From NCBI RefSeq assembly GCF_024139115.2, contig NC_085141.1, positions 247,302,096 through 247,366,095 on the forward strand: a stretch of DNA of 64,000 nt, given 5' to 3'. Source of the stretch: Armigeres subalbatus. Its lineage: Eukaryota; Arthropoda; Insecta; Diptera; Culicidae. Below, one piece after another: positions 40,977 through 53,153 of this stretch. Under the pieces are notes generated by a model. That model saw nothing but the letters and a program-made list of their open reading frames with translations. It did no database searches and was not told the origin of the DNA. Position numbers and translations under genes: made by a program. The number at the start of each line of letters is the position of its first letter. Within the stretch, counting starts at the first letter, position 1.

Positions 40977-41110
40977 CACAGACATCACCTCAATTCGTCG
41001 AGCTGAGTCGATTGGTATATAACACTATGGGTCTCCGGGCCTTCTATAAAAAGTTTGTTTTTGGAGTGAACATATAGCCTTTACGTATACTTAGTATACG
41101 AGAAAGGCAA
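40222..41110 (+). mobile_element. MITE family copy with four 167-bp monomers and a CA tract
   Basis: The left end reads ACCCAGATTAATCCACCTAG then GCGGTGATAATGCCTTTCTC. The right end reads CGAGAAAGGC. The short mirrored words GCCTTTCTCG and CGAGAAAGGC may be the termini. GTAAGTGCA anchors fall at 40391, 40558, 40725 and 40891, a period of 166-167 bp. A CA microsatellite (about 40936-40980) follows the last monomer, then the conserved block TCGAGCTGAGTCGATTGGTA and TCTCCGGGCCTTCTATAAA. No coding is present. Confidence 0.7.
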
Positions 41111-41263
41111 AAATATTAGTCAGTAGTTTCAAAATAGTTGAAAATAGTGACTTTTTGTGAGAAAAAGTGACTTTAGTGACTTTAGGTCGAAAAAAGAGAC
41201 TTTTTAGTGACTTGCCCGAAAAAAGTGACCAAGTCACTAAAAAGTGACCCGCTACCAGGCCTA

Positions 41264-41345
41264 GGCTTCTTACTTTACACTCCCAATAGCGAATTTCATC
41301 AACCTATAGTTTGAAATTGAGAAAAACAATTTGTAAAATCCTCAA
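41264..41345 (-). pseudogene. FLYWCH-domain half of the MULE relic (right part)
   Basis: Minus-strand reading gives VDEIRYWECKVRS, a good match to the YW-C core of FLYWCH fingers. The reading continues across the hAT-like element at about 38454. Confidence 0.55.
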
Positions 41346-41401
41346 AAACACGAAAGGAAAAAACACCATCAGAACGCCACTAAATTTCATCCCGAAAAGG
41401 A

Positions 41402-41822
41402 AGAGGTTAGAAGAATTAGCTTACCCTTCTACCCGAAGGTGACAAACGCTGTTCAGGCTACCCTAAAGCAGCATGGTTTCCAGACAGTCTATAAAAGTGG
41501 GAACACTTTGAAGGATCGTTTATATGCTTTAAAAGATACGATTCCGAGGGAAGAAATGTCTGGCATATACGAAATCCCATGCCAAGACTGCCCTGCAGTG
41601 TATATTGGTCAAACACGCCGAAAACTGAAGGTTCGTTTAAAAGAACATAACAACCCAGTTGACAAACCACACTATAGATTGGAAGCAAGCAAAGCTAATC
41701 AAATGCGTTCGAAACTTAGTGCCTGGGAGTCCTTGTACATTGCCACCGCCGAACAGCCGCTAATGAACGAAGATGAAGCGCCAATATCATCATCCCTTTT
41801 CAACTTGACAAACAAAAAATAA
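41402..41822 (+). pseudogene. Penelope-like retroelement fragment: GIY-YIG endonuclease
   Basis: The frame starts LPFYPKVTNAVQATLKQHGF (the RT-to-endonuclease linker). It then has SGIYEIPCQDCPAVYIGQTR and LKVRLKEH, the GIY...YIG core with the Cys pair typical of Penelope-like elements, and ends AWESLYIATAEQPLMNEDEA and PISSSLF before a stop. A short stretch between the EH and AWES blocks is missing compared with the family. The RT domain is absent. The downstream CATCGAGCCCGAAACCGGTC also fits the Penelope 3' side. Confidence 0.8.
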
Positions 41823-42035
41823 TGTGAATGCCATCTCTTTTTGACGTGTACTGTGCCAAGTACAAAAGTGTAATCGTCCCCATTTGTAACCAGTTGGACC
41901 ACGTCCTGTAGATGGGCAACATCGAGCCCGAAACCGGTCGACAAAAAGGTAAGTTTAAAAAATCCTTTTTCGTTTGTTAGAACTATAAGTGTTGTGTCCA
42001 GTCTGCATCGCGTTTTTTGTGTGTGATACAGTTCT

Positions 42036-42235
42036 TACACCCAACCAGGAGATGGCAGATTTTAATACAGTTCTGCGTAAGAACCTTACAGAAACTGTAT
42101 AATAATTGGGCATATACAATTCTGTAAGCTTTTTATACAAATATTGTATTAAAATAATACAGATTTGTATTATTTTAATACAATATTTGTATAAAAAGCT
42201 TTATACAATAATTGTCAGATTTGTTTTTGGGTGTA
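42036..42235. mobile_element. 200-bp foldback MITE (TACACCCAA ends)
   Basis: TACACCCAA at 42036 is mirrored by TTGGGTGTA ending at 42235. An inner perfect hairpin uses AAGCTTTTTATACAAATATT continuing TGTATTAAAATAATACA and its mirror (about 42127-42202). Confidence 0.75.
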
Positions 42236-42345
42236 CGTTAGCACAAATCTCAAAAAATGAGTGTATATTGGTCTGAATACACTCAGCATCTTTTTTGTCG
42301 AATGTCGCCTTCGGTTTTAAAGAAACAATGGTGCCATGACAAATT

Positions 42346-42670
42346 AAAAAACCCAGATTAATCCACCTAGCGGTGATGGTGCCTTTCTCGTTCGTTCAAA
42401 AGGTTTGGAAAAATCTTAAATAACACCAATATGTGGATTGGTCTTATATTTCATATTTGTTTATATGCATAAAAAAAATTCTCGCCAAACGCAATTTGTT
42501 GCAAACAAATCGGATGAGCATAAGAGCAAAAAATGGCATTTTATTTTGAAGTTTTAAAATTAGTATTTTCGCTATAACTTTTGACCCAATTGTACGATCC
42601 GGCCAAGTTTCTATATGAAACAATGGGACAAGATTCTGCGTCGAATGCAATCTGTTGCGAGAGACCTGAG
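42346..42670 (+). mobile_element. MITE family copy with about one monomer (right side truncated)
   Basis: AAACCCAGATTAATCCACCT and GCGGTGATGGTGCCTTTCTC are followed by a monomer-like block (TTAGTATTTTCGCTATAACT, GATTCTGCGTCGAATGCAAT). Confidence 0.6.
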
Positions 42671-42794
42671 AAGCACACATATTGCACATCAATCACAGTA
42701 ACTTATATATGACCGGATTCAGTCACAATATGGTTACTGCAACCAGATTTGTTGAACTTGTGTTGCTTGGGTAATAGATGAAGTCTAAGTGCTA

Positions 42795-42845
42795 AAAACC
42801 CAGATTAATCCACCTAGCGGTGATGGTGCCTTCCTCGACCTTCGT
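42795..42845 (+). repeat. Left-end fragment of the MITE family
   Basis: AAAACCCAGATTAATCCACC and TAGCGGTGATGGTGCCTTCC are present. No monomer follows. Confidence 0.6.
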
Positions 42846-42989
42846 AAAATGTGTGTGCTTGAAAATAGATGAGCTAGTAGCTAGGAGTAAAAACAGACAA
42901 ATTTCTTTGTCCGTTCTATGAAAATCAGATTATTTATGGCAAAGATATTGTAGATCCAGTTGAAAACCGAAAATCATATTTTGTCCCAT

Positions 42990-43074
42990 TCCCGGATGTC
43001 GCGACTGCATCGCGAGTGGTGCCCGACTATGGCACAGTTGCGCACTACTCGCGATGCAGTTGCAACATCCGAAA
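42990..43074. repeat. Inverted repeat (about 28-bp arms)
   Basis: GGATGTCGCGACTGCATCGC plus GAGTGGTG is mirrored by CACTACTCGCGATGCAGTTG plus CAACATCC across a loop of about 25 bases. Confidence 0.6.
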
Positions 43075-43409
43075 ATGCGATTGTCGCGAAACCTCGGTTC
43101 GGTTTTCAGCTTGATCTACAATATGCTAATAAGAATTTCGACATTTTTGTTTCCTTTTTCAATCTTTTTGACGTACATACCCCTGTTTTATTTTACCCAG
43201 TCATATATTTTAAGGATATCACTTTTGGATGTACATTGAACTGAAGCTCCGACTACACAAAAAGAAAACGAAAATGTCATTCCCATCAAGCGAGCGGAGG
43301 GCAATATTTGTTATGATATAAATCTCATGACCGTCTTTCTACCAAACTCCCGTATGAAGAGGAAGGGAAGTGTATCAGTGTGGAAGCATCCGATAGTTCG
43401 TTTTCGGAA

Positions 43410-44185
43410 AGAAATTATAGCCTTTCGGTACAACTTTGTTGCACAAGAAAGGCAAAAAGTATTTTGGCCATAATTTCAAAGGTAATAGTCCAATCTGGAC
43501 AACTTTCTAAATAGAACAGGATTCCGCATCTAATGCAATTTGTTGTGAGTAAATCGGTTGAGGGTAAGTCCATTAAAAGTCAGCTAGACTTTTTTACTCG
43601 CTTTTTTATAACACATAGTATATTTTGGCCATAATTTCTGTGCCCATGGTCCAAATTTTCAATAGAAAACAATACGACAGGATTCCACGTCGAATGAAAC
43701 TTGTTGGAATTATAGATAGTGGAATACATAGATGAGTGAAGATAAATCCTCTGTCTCCAAACGAACTGTCAAACGTGTCTCCAAACGAGCATGACGTCAC
43801 GATTTCAATGGAAACGTTAAGGGCTGTGACGTCATATGTGCGTGTGCACGGGCAGAAAAATCGACTCAGCCATGCTTTCGCTCATCTATATATTCTACTA
43901 TCTATAGTTAGCTAAACTTTTCGCACTTTTGGTGCGCGCACACACACACAGAGACATCATCGCAGTTCATCGAGCTTATACGTATATAACACTATGAGTC
44001 TCCAGGCCTTCTGTGAAAGTTTGGTTTTGGAGCGAACATACAGCCTTTTCGTAGAAAAAGGCAAAAATGGTGTTTCAGCCATAATTTCCGATCCCATAGT
44101 CCGATCTAGCCAATTTTCAATAGAAAACAATGGGACAAGATTCTGCGTCGAATGCAATCTGTTGCGAGCGCCAATAGATGAAGTC
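43410..44185 (+). mobile_element. MITE family copy with diverged monomers, interrupted by a small MITE
   Basis: CACAAGAAAGGCAAAAAGTA leads into monomers with TTGGCCATAATTTC anchors near 43463, 43624 and 44078. A short CACACACACA tract is at about 43940. The conserved right block is present (CATCGAGCTTATACGTATAT, AGTCTCCAGGCCTTCTGTGA). Confidence 0.55.
43711..43906. mobile_element. 196-bp MITE with TATAGATAGTGGAATA ends
   Basis: TATAGATAGTGGAATACATA then GATGAGTGAAG is mirrored by CTCATCTATATATTCTACTA then TCTATA. It interrupts a monomer of the surrounding family. Direct words CTGTCTCCAAACGA and GTGTCTCCAAACGA occur inside. Confidence 0.65.
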
Positions 44186-44198
44186 TAAGTGCTAAAAA

Positions 44199-44664
44199 AC
44201 GCTAATTAGACCGGTAGTCCTCTACGGACACGAGACCTGGACGATGCTCGTGGAGGATTAACGCGCACTTGGAGTTTTCGAAAGGAAAGTGCTGCGTACC
44301 ATCTATGGTGGGGTGCAGATGGCGGACGGTACGTGGAGGAGGCGAATGAACCACGAATTGCATCAGCTGTTTGGAGAACCATCCATCGTTCACACCGCGA
44401 AAATCGGACGACTGCGATGGGCCGGGCACGTAGCCAGAATGTCGGACAGTAACCCGGTGAAAATGGCTCTCGACAACGATCCGACGGGCACAAGAAGGCG
44501 AGGTGCGCAGCGGACAAGGTGGATCGATCAGGTAGAAGATGACTTGCGGACCCTCCGTAGACTGCGTGGTTGGCGACGTGTAGCCATGGACCGAGCCGAA
44601 TGGAGAATACTCTTATATACCGCACAGGCCACTTCGGCCTTAGTCTGAATAAATAATAATAATA
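44199..44664 (+). mobile_element. 5'-truncated LINE insertion (about 466 bp)
   Basis: It encodes the C-terminal domain of the family at 11167-14335 (LRTIYGGVQMADGTWRRRMN, LRWAGHVARM, RWIDQVEDDLRTLRRLRG). A stop sits early in the frame, and the tail is AATAAATAATAATAATAA. TAAGTGCTAAAA on the left and TAAGTGCAAAA on the right are a probable target duplication. Confidence 0.8.
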
Positions 44665-44665
44665 A

Positions 44666-46525
44666 GTGCAAAAGAAGTGAGCTAGACTTTTCGAACTTTT
44701 TTCACAATAAATAGTAATTTGACCATAACATCTAAGCCCATAGTCCAATCTGGCCAATTTTCAATAAGAAAATATGAGACATTCTGCGTCGAATGCAACT
44801 TGTTGTGAGCAAATCGGTTAAGGATATGTGCCCGAAAAATGAGTAACATTTTTTACGCGATTTTTTCGTATGAATTTGTATTTTGGCCATAACTTTCGAT
44901 CCCATAGTCCGATCTGGCCAAATACAAATAGGAAACAATGAGACAGGATTCTGCGTCGAATGCAACTTGTTGCGAGCAAATCGGTTGAGGGTAAGTGCCC
45001 GAAAAATGAGTGACATTTTTTACGCGATTTTTTCGTATGAATTTGTATTTTGGCCATAATTTTCGATCCCATAGTCCGATCTGGCCAATTTCAAATAGGA
45101 AACAATGAGACAGGATTCTGCGTCGAATGCAACTTGTTGCGAGCAAATCGGTTGAGGTTAAGTGCCCGAAAAATGAGTGACATTTTTTACGCGATTTTTT
45201 CGTATGAATTTGTATTTTGGCCAAACTTCTGATCCCATAGTCCGATCTGGCCAATTTCAAATAGGAAACAATGGGACAGGATTCTGCGTCGAATGCAACT
45301 TGTTGCGAGCAAATCGGTTGAGGATAAGTGCCCGAAAAATGAGTGACATTTTTTACGCGATTTTTTCGTATGAATTTGTATTTTGGCCATAATTTTCGAT
45401 CCCATAGTCCGATCTGGCCAATTTCAAATAGGAAACAATGAGACAGGATTCTGCGTCGAATGCAACTTGTTGCGAGCAAATCGGTTGAGGTTAAGTGCCC
45501 GAAAAATGAGTGACATTTTTTACGCGATTTTTTCGTATTAATTTGTATTTTGGCCATAACTTCTGATCCCATAGTCCGATCTGGCCAATTTCAAATAGGA
45601 AACAATGGGACAGGATTCTGCGTTGAATGCAACTTGTTGCGAGCAAATCGGTTGAGGATAAGTGCCCGAAAAATGAGTGACATTTTTTACGCGATTTTTT
45701 CGTATGAATTTGTATTTTGGCCATAATTTTCGATCCCATAGTCCGATCTGGCCAATTTCAAATAGGAAACAATGAGACAGGATTCTGCGTCGAATGCAAC
45801 TTGTTGCGAGCAAATCGGTTGAGGATAAGTGCCCGAAAAATGAGTGACATTTTTTACGCGATTTTTTCGTATGAATTTGTATTTTGGCCATAACTTCTGA
45901 TCCCATAGTCCGATCTAGCTAATTTCAAATAGGAAACAATGGGACAGGATTCTGCGTCGATTGCAACTTGTTGCGAGCAAATCGGTTGAGGGTAAGTGCC
46001 CGAAAAATGAGTGACATTTTTTACGCGATTTTTTCGTATGAATTTGTATTTTGGCCATAACTTCTGATCCCATAGTCCGATCTAGCCAATTTCAAATAGG
46101 AAACAATGAGACAGGATTCTGCGTCGAATGCAACTTGTTGCGAGCAAATCGGTTGAGGATAAGTGCCCGAAAAATGAGTGACATTTTTTACGCGATTTTT
46201 TCGTATGAATTTGTATTTTGGCCATAATTTTCGATCCCATAGTCCGATCTGGCCAATTTTAAATAGGAAACAATGAGACAGGATTCTGCGTCGAATGCAA
46301 CTTGTTGCGAGCAAATCGGTTGAGGATAAGTGCCCGAAAAATGAGTGACATTTTTTACGCGATTTTTTCGTATGAATTTGTATTTTGGCCATAACTTCTG
46401 ATCCCATAGTCCGACCTGGCCAATTTCAAATTGGAGTCAATGGGACAGGATTCTGCGTCGAATGCAACTTGTTGCGAGCAAATCGGTTGAGGATAAGTGT
46501 CCGAAAAATGAGTGACATTTTTTGA
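44666..46525 (+). repeat. Tandem array of eleven 167-bp monomers
   Basis: The anchor CCCGAAAAATGAGTGACATT recurs at 44831, 44998, 45165, 45331, 45498, 45665, 45832, 45999, 46166, 46333 and, as TCCG, 46500. The spacing is 167 bp with one of 166. Monomers contain TTTTGGCCATAACTTCTGAT, CCCATAGTCCGATCTGGCC and ACTTGTTGCGAGCAAATCGG. Neighbouring monomers are almost identical. The overlapping minus-strand open frames are artefacts of the repeat. Confidence 0.9.
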
Positions 46526-46533
46526 GTAGTTTT

Positions 46534-46788
<255 letters not shown>

Positions 46789-46996
46789 AAAAAAGGTTTT
46801 GTGGCATAACTAGTCTCAAATACTAATGGGAGCTACACTTAATCAATTTATTATATCAATTTCTAGTTGTTTGTCAAAAGTGAATCAATGGTCTTGGTTT
46901 TCCAGCATTGTTTTATATATAGAAAGTTCAACTACTATCAACTAGATGTCAGACAACTACAGCAAGTAATGAAACATTATAAGGAACATCTCCAGG

Positions 46997-47135
46997 GGTC
47001 TCCAGATAGCCTTGCGAGCAAATGCGTAGGATTGCCAATCCGGAGATGGCTAGTTAGATTCTCGGCCCGGTCTAGATTGTCTTCGGGTGGGAAACATTCT
47101 CGACTCCCTGGGCATAATGTATCCATCAGGGTTTG
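46997..47135 (+). mobile_element. tRNA-like SINE head
   Basis: The stretch ATAGCCTTGCGAGCAAATGC, GTAGGATTGCCAATCCGGAG and GTTAGATTCTCGGCCCGG resembles a tRNA-derived promoter (A-like and B-like boxes around a GCC-type loop). CTCGACTCCCTGGGCATAAT follows. Its continuation appears at 48100-48326. I think of the Feilai type of Aedes SINE, but the name is from memory and unchecked. Confidence 0.45.
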
Positions 47136-48095
47136 CAGAAATCGCTCTCAATAGATAACGAACAACGATAAAAGAAAAGCAGAAATTGCTCCGAATCATA
47201 ACAAGCCATGATAACAAATTTATCAAACTTGTATACAAGAGCGAAAAAACAGAATCGGATAGGCACACGCTTAAAGTAAATTACACATCGCATGAATAAT
47301 TTTCACACATGACGATGATGACACGAGAGAATAGCAATCTGTGTGAAAATTATGTGTAAGCCATGCACAGTCGCTGTGTAATGTCTTTTATTCTTTTAAT
47401 ATGTGTAAGAAACTTTGCTTCGAACTGTCAAGTCCATTTTGATCGCCATGATGGTGGTTGCGTCCGGCATGCATCGCAACGAAAATTACTTTTTCTGAGG
47501 ATTTTCGTAATGTTTCGATACGAAAATGCAACAAAAATGCGCGACTATAAACATCGCACTTTAGTTTGGTCATGTCGAAACAAATGGGGACTCCTCTGAA
47601 ATAGTATAAAAATGTTGTGATAATTTTCAATTTACATGAAAACATATAATTGAGGTTAGGTCCGTTTTTCGACCGCTCTCTCACTGTGTGAAATGAACTC
47701 ATCGAAAATCGTTAACCGTCAATTACACTAAAATGAGTAACATGGCAGTTACTCATAAAATGTATTGTTCCAGATTAGGTCCGTTTTGTGTGATCGAACA
47801 ACAAAATTGTGTGAATGACTTTAAGCGTGCAGCCCCACAGAAAAATTGTGATTCTCGCTTCGTTTTCGCTCCTTTCGTGTTGGTTACTGCACATCTGTGT
47901 AGAACAAGTTGAAATGCACCATCAGAGCAATTGCTTCCCGGATTTGGAGCTTTCTAAAAGAAATTTATCATGGGGTATAGCATCCCGAATCAGTTCTCTA
48001 TCATGACAGCTTGCGAAAAAAGTCTCTCACGGTATGCTACATATAGTGTATGTATACAGAGATGATAAGTGAGAGACTTGTTCTTTCTCTTTAGT
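47136..48095. other. Unassigned AT-rich region
   Basis: No coding or clear termini are visible. GTGTGAAAAT words and a TCTCTCAC...GTGAGAGA pair near 48018-48078 suggest small hairpins. Confidence 0.3.
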
Positions 48096-48099
48096 ATTC

Positions 48100-48326
48100 A
48101 ATCCCTGGTATCCATTGTACTTGCCCCACAAGATACATACTCATGCAATGGCGGGCATACAAAGCATTCAAGTAATAACTGAGGAAATGCGAAAGTAGAA
48201 AAGCAGGCCAAGTTCCAGTTGGAGCTTCTAGAAAAAGAAGTCCAAGAAGAAGTACAGCAATCTGAGCATGAGCATGATGACCGTGTAGTTCATAGTTGCT
48301 ACTCCGGTATTGACCAGAACAATCGC
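48100..48326 (+). mobile_element. SINE body/3' piece
   Basis: TCCCTGGTATCCATTGTACT, CATGCAATGGCGGGCATACA and AGCAGGCCAAGTTCCAGTTG are followed by a TAGTTGCTACTCCGG block shared (reversed) with the SINE tail at about 15280. A reversed piece of the same body is at about 61915-61975. Confidence 0.5.
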
Positions 48327-48345
48327 AATGGCACAGGGAACCAAT

Positions 48346-51300
48346 GGAGGAAAGCATGGGACAAATATCTGACGAGGATACAACGAGATACACATAAAAC
48401 CGCTTGTAATAGAAAGCCTTGCAGCTTATCTTTTGAATGTGCATTGATTTGACTGCCACTTTTTGCAACCTTGCGAGATATTTTGGTGTGAAAAAAGTGT
48501 TCGAATAATAAAAAAAATTGTTCGTAAATCTCGAATTTTCTTCCATCAATTGAAATTATTGTTATGATTTTGTAGTTAAATGCTGTATTTTTATGTGCTG
48601 AATAAGTTTCTAGAACATTGTTGACCTTAAAAATTCGACCATGCAAAGTTATTCAATGAATACTTATTATCTGAAATTGAGTCATATTTTGTTCGTTTCA
48701 GTAGATAGACCCGTAGTGTCTTTGACAAACTTTTTCTGTACATTATTTCTGATAACTTTCCCAAAGACGCCATTCTGTTTCAACAAAATTTGAAAAAAAA
48801 ATTCTATCTCACTTTTAGGTGAATTATTCAAAATATTTTTTTCTCAAATGATACTCCTTGATGTATGCAACATACTTGCTGAACATACTATGCCATTTAA
48901 AACACGATTTCATACCGAAAAAGGCGACGATCACGTGTTTCGGGATTTTAACCACTGTGCAATGGTCCATTTACATTTCCATACCAACGGCGGCAGAATC
49001 GCAGTCGCCAAGCGATTGAATCGCGTCGCGATTGTCGTGTCGCGTGTGTTTGGGGGTAATTAAAAACTTGACTTTCCTGGCTGTTTATATCATCATACTT
49101 TACCATATTTTGCGTGAAATAATAAAAATCTAAATGTAAACATCACTACCACATTTAAACATAGGTTGTATTTCGTGAATTTCTCAGCTGAGTTTGGGGC
49201 GGCCATTCTTACGAGGCAGTTTTATGAAAAACAAACAATAATGGCACTAAATTGATCACTGGATAACTCTGAACCCAAATTGATAAAATATAACAATAAT
49301 AAAAATAATTAAATACATGTTGATTGATTAAAAACTCTTAATTGTTCTGAATCGTTTAATTAAATAAGTTACATCATCTTTGTATCTACGAACTGATCAA
49401 TATATATTGCACACTATTACCACATTCACATCACAATATCATCATGTGCACAAGTTTGTAACCATAATAATAAATCCACCCTCAATTTTATTTCATGAAA
49501 CATCCACATCATTTAAATTTTCCTGTTCATTTTCATATTCTGCTTGGAAGGGCACCTTCTCAGACACCTTACAGTCTATCAGACTACAAGTTTTACCTCT
49601 TTATAAGGTGTATCTGGTGTCGAAGTTCACAAATCTTATGTCTATCTAATATGATATTGGGCAATAAAGCTCGTAACCTGAACAAGATGCTATTTGTCAC
49701 AAACTTCCATCATTTGCAATCGTACAGAACTAACTTACGATCCTACAACGCATTATTTACAATGTAAATTGATTTACACAACACACACCACGTATCACAC
49801 TAATTATCTGTAGCTATTCTCAACTTCTCAACCACTCATATGAAAATGTTACGCAAATCAAAGATGGCGTCTCACATGCGAAAAAACAAAATGGCTGTTG
49901 TATACTGAACAATATGAACAATCATGTCTAATAATCGAAATTATTCACACTTCACAAGTCCATCAGTCATCTTCTTGACTATTCTAATCATTTGATGCTT
50001 TTCACAACGATGGAATGTGTGTATAAAGCATAGTTTTATTAAAAGCACATTTTTTCACGATTTTCAGACCTTAACCTACAGTTTCGACACACCCCATTCG
50101 TTTCCTTAACATACACTTTTTCACATTATTTTCGTCATTACCGTGTTGGAAGATATCACTTTTCACTGATTTATCGATTTTTCTTCTTGAGTAGATAATT
50201 AGATGCTATTAATGTACGCTTTTCCACTAACTTCGAGGTTAATTCCTTCCGATATTCTCAAAAAGGAAAGATGGCCGTCAACGTTTTACTTCGCACCGAA
50301 AGAAACACACTCTTGCAATAGCAATGACAGTTTCGACACTTTTCGGGTGATATCTACGTTTTTATTTACCTATGGGGTAGTCCATGGTTGCTACGGTTCA
50401 CTGCATGATTCTGATTTTCTTCAGTCCACATGCAGCAGGCGGCGAACAACATCCAGGTCAGGTAAGCTGTTTGCAGTTTTCGGAAATCCTTCCTGTGGCC
50501 AACATCAGATGAATATTTTTGCTCTTTTTGCAATATCTATGACGTTTCTGTCATTCACAGATTGTACCGAAGGTTCTTTGCGGAATAGGCTAGGCGAATA
50601 GTTAATTAATGATGATGAGCGTATGAGGTATAAAACACGGAAAGCCATAAAATACATGCAGACAATATATCTACGTATGTACATTGCAAACATATTTAGG
50701 TTTATTCCTATCATATAAAAAGGCCTATTACGACAATAGTAGTAGCCAGGCATTATATGCTAGTAAGCATTTACATTGGGTTCATTGAATTCTGGTACAA
50801 AAAGAATAAGTTAATATAGAGCAACAGTCGGCACACGTAATAATAACTTTTAGAATTCTGAGTCAAGGTTCATAAGTTTTACTTTCATTAGATTCCTATT
50901 AGAAATATGTACTGTTTTCTTTTTCCAGCCTTTGGGGATGGCGCCACCATACACTTCACCTAGCCTATGATGTGATACGACCCCGCAGAGTGGTTACGTG
51001 CGGCAAACGAATTCTCCTATGGTCGCATCAGGAGTGAGAGTAAAAGCGTCTCGCGAGCAAGCCCCCAGAACGCTTGAACGTTGGCGGGCGCGCGCGTGTG
51101 GGAAACAAAACATTAATATCAAACAAACGCGGCTGCTGTTAGTAGCTGTAGTTTGTGCGAGTAAACTAAGCTGTTTGTGATAGTGATATGCCAATACTAT
51201 AAAGATCGCGTCTAGCTGGCTATGTATTAAAGGTCCAATCTGTAAGTTATGTAACTGGAAAGGATCTGAATGGTCGCCATTTTGTTTTAGCGGCCACCAT

Positions 51301-51500
51301 ATTGGATTTTGATCGTCGCCCATATTGATGCTACATCAGTACTTCTATTAATACTGCTGACATATTGTAAGGGAGTACAATTAATCATATCGAACTATGC
51401 ATAGATTAGTATATTCTTCCATAATTAGTTATAATTACTGTCAGTTTCATAAAATTGTTATCATTTTGAAGCGTTTTCAACAAAAAGTAAAGCGTTTGCC
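48346..51500. other. Long AT-rich region without recognised genes
   Basis: I found no convincing exon, RNA gene or element ends. An acceptor-like TTTCTTTTTCCAG near 50930 is followed by no sustained frame. A GC-richer patch with TCTCGCGAGC and GGGCGCGCGCG words (51000-51110) stands out from its surroundings. Confidence 0.35.
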
Positions 51501-51542
51501 AGAATCAACATGACGTGCGCAGTTGGTAGACGACACTCACAG

Positions 51543-51729
51543 TGCGGGTCAACTCTTACGACAGAAAAATGAAAATGGCGACCGCCATGCCGCAGAACAC
51601 GCCAACAATTTCATCCCCAAGAATGCGGTGAACTTTGATTGCAGTTACGGAAAACAGTACCTACCGGTGGATTACCGTTGGCCAATTGTGAATTTCACCA
51701 CCAAATGCACTTCAATCACTTTTAACAAG
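51543..51729 (+). CDS. Candidate internal coding exon, unknown gene
   Basis: A frame entering in phase 2 after CACTCACAG (other possible acceptors at 51522 and 51566) encodes about 62 residues, including NFDCSYGKQYLPVDYRWPIV and NFTTKCTSITFNK. It ends at AAG before a donor GTAAATTT. The composition looks protein-like and the frame has no stop, but the polypyrimidine tract is poor and no neighbour exon is certain. Confidence 0.3.
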
Positions 51730-52630
51730 GTAAATTTCCACTTCGAACACCTCCCTAGAAAGCACTAAGTTGTATCGTCGTTTATCCGTCTACAGTGTTG
51801 CCTCCGTCGTCCAGCGTTTGAGCTGGCACTCAAAAGGTAGCTGTCAAAATCTGGTGGAACTCACATCAGCCAAGTTTACTCGCCCACTTTGTTTATTCTC
51901 TCGCAAGACTGGCTCTCTCTCATTGTAGAGCCGGTAGCACGTGGTTGTGTTGTTATTTTGGTTGGGGTTTCCTTTATGGGTGTTTATGCTTTTCGTAAAT
52001 GATGCGCCAGGACGTGGACGCCAGTCGGATGGGTGGTGAGCATAGGGGGAGGAAATCACATGCTTTTTTGTTACCTTTGTTACCCGATCGTGAGAGAATG
52101 AGAGCTTTCAAGCATTAATCGATGCTGAGTGTTTTCATTTGATTTTTGTTACTAATTAAACATTTTATTATTATTGCAGATTTTGAAACTTTTAAACATC
52201 AAAATTTTCGAATAAATCTAGCAGAGCAATGTGATAAAATGTGATGAACGTGTATTTTATTGTGAGTAATGGTAGCATTTTATTCTTTGGAACAACGCTT
52301 TGGCTCCCTTAAGTGTTTGATATAAAATATTGCGAATCGAACGGTAACCCAATTCATATTCATAGGTACAAACAAATAAACTATGATGTATGAGCGGTAA
52401 TAAGCTATAAACTGTTATGTTATAAACTAAAGAGGATGATCCTCGTTGTGGATTCCGTTGCAGTTTTTCATACATGTTAGCTAAATAACTGTCGAAACAA
52501 TAGAGGTAATAAACTAACGAGAATGATTGTGGCTGTCATTACTGGTAAAATATATTTTGCTGGCAGAAACCATCCAAAATATTCTTCCCATGATACGTGA
52601 AAAAGGACATAGGGTCTGCTAGTAATTAAA
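51730..52630. other. Unassigned region
   Basis: There is no recognisable coding or repeat ends. Confidence 0.3.
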
Positions 52631-52639
52631 TAAATAAAT

Positions 52640-53075
52640 TACACCGAGTTGATCGAAACTAAACAATACCTCTCCCCACACCCTCCCTCTTTTCCGAAGA
52701 GCATCCCAAACCCACTATCGTCGTCTCCTCAAGATAAAGAATGTGAGTTCCTAATTTAGTTGAAATCGACCAAGGGGTTCAGAAGTTTAACTGAGTTGAT
52801 CGATAACTAATCAATACCCCTCCCTCTTTTACGAAGGGCATCCCCTATCGTCGTCTCCTTACGACAAAGATTATGTCTCGCTTAATTTTTCAAAAGGACC
52901 AAATTTGGAACACACATTCTTTACCTTAAGGAGACGACGGGGGGGGTGGTTTAGGTGCACAGTGGGGGGGGGGGAAGGGGTATTCATAAGAAAACGAGCA
53001 ATTTAGTTTAACTTTTGATCCCCTTGACAGATTTCGACCAAATTCAGAACACATCTCGCTTAACTTTTCAAAAGG
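52640..53075. repeat. Inverted/duplicated low-copy block
   Basis: GAGTTGATCGA and CTATCGTCGTCTCCT words occur twice directly (about 52667 and 52795; 52717 and 52847). AAGGAGACGACG near 52926 is their reverse complement. Two G runs of 7-10 lie at 52930-52977. It looks like an old foldback. Confidence 0.45.
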
Positions 53076-53153
53076 ACCTAAGTAACATTTTTTTCATGAA
53101 TTAATTTGAATAGCACAATCAACAGAAAAACATGCAAGCTTTTGATTGCAGTA

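Larger units (their letters stand above)
38455..41263. mobile_element. hAT-like element inserted in the MULE relic
   Basis: CAGGGCTGGTAGCGAGCGAT at the left is mirrored by GGGTCACTTTTTAGTGAC-rich sequence ending GCTACCAGGCCTA at the right. Subterminal AGTGACTTT words repeat many times in both ends. The MULE reading continues on the two sides. The interior holds a SINE piece, a LINE piece and a MITE copy, all later arrivals. Confidence 0.65.

Noticed and set aside
44853..46407. Long minus-strand open frames (up to 239 codons) with repeated peptide blocks
   Set aside because: They are produced by the 167-bp tandem monomers. The unit is not a multiple of three, the frames drift, and there are no splice or start features.
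44666..46525. CRISPR-like array
   Set aside because: Whole 167-bp units are repeated with no distinct spacers, in a eukaryotic context.
50203..50601. 132-codon plus-strand open frame
   Set aside because: There is no family resemblance, the composition is that of random AT-rich sequence, and no splice or promoter support is visible.
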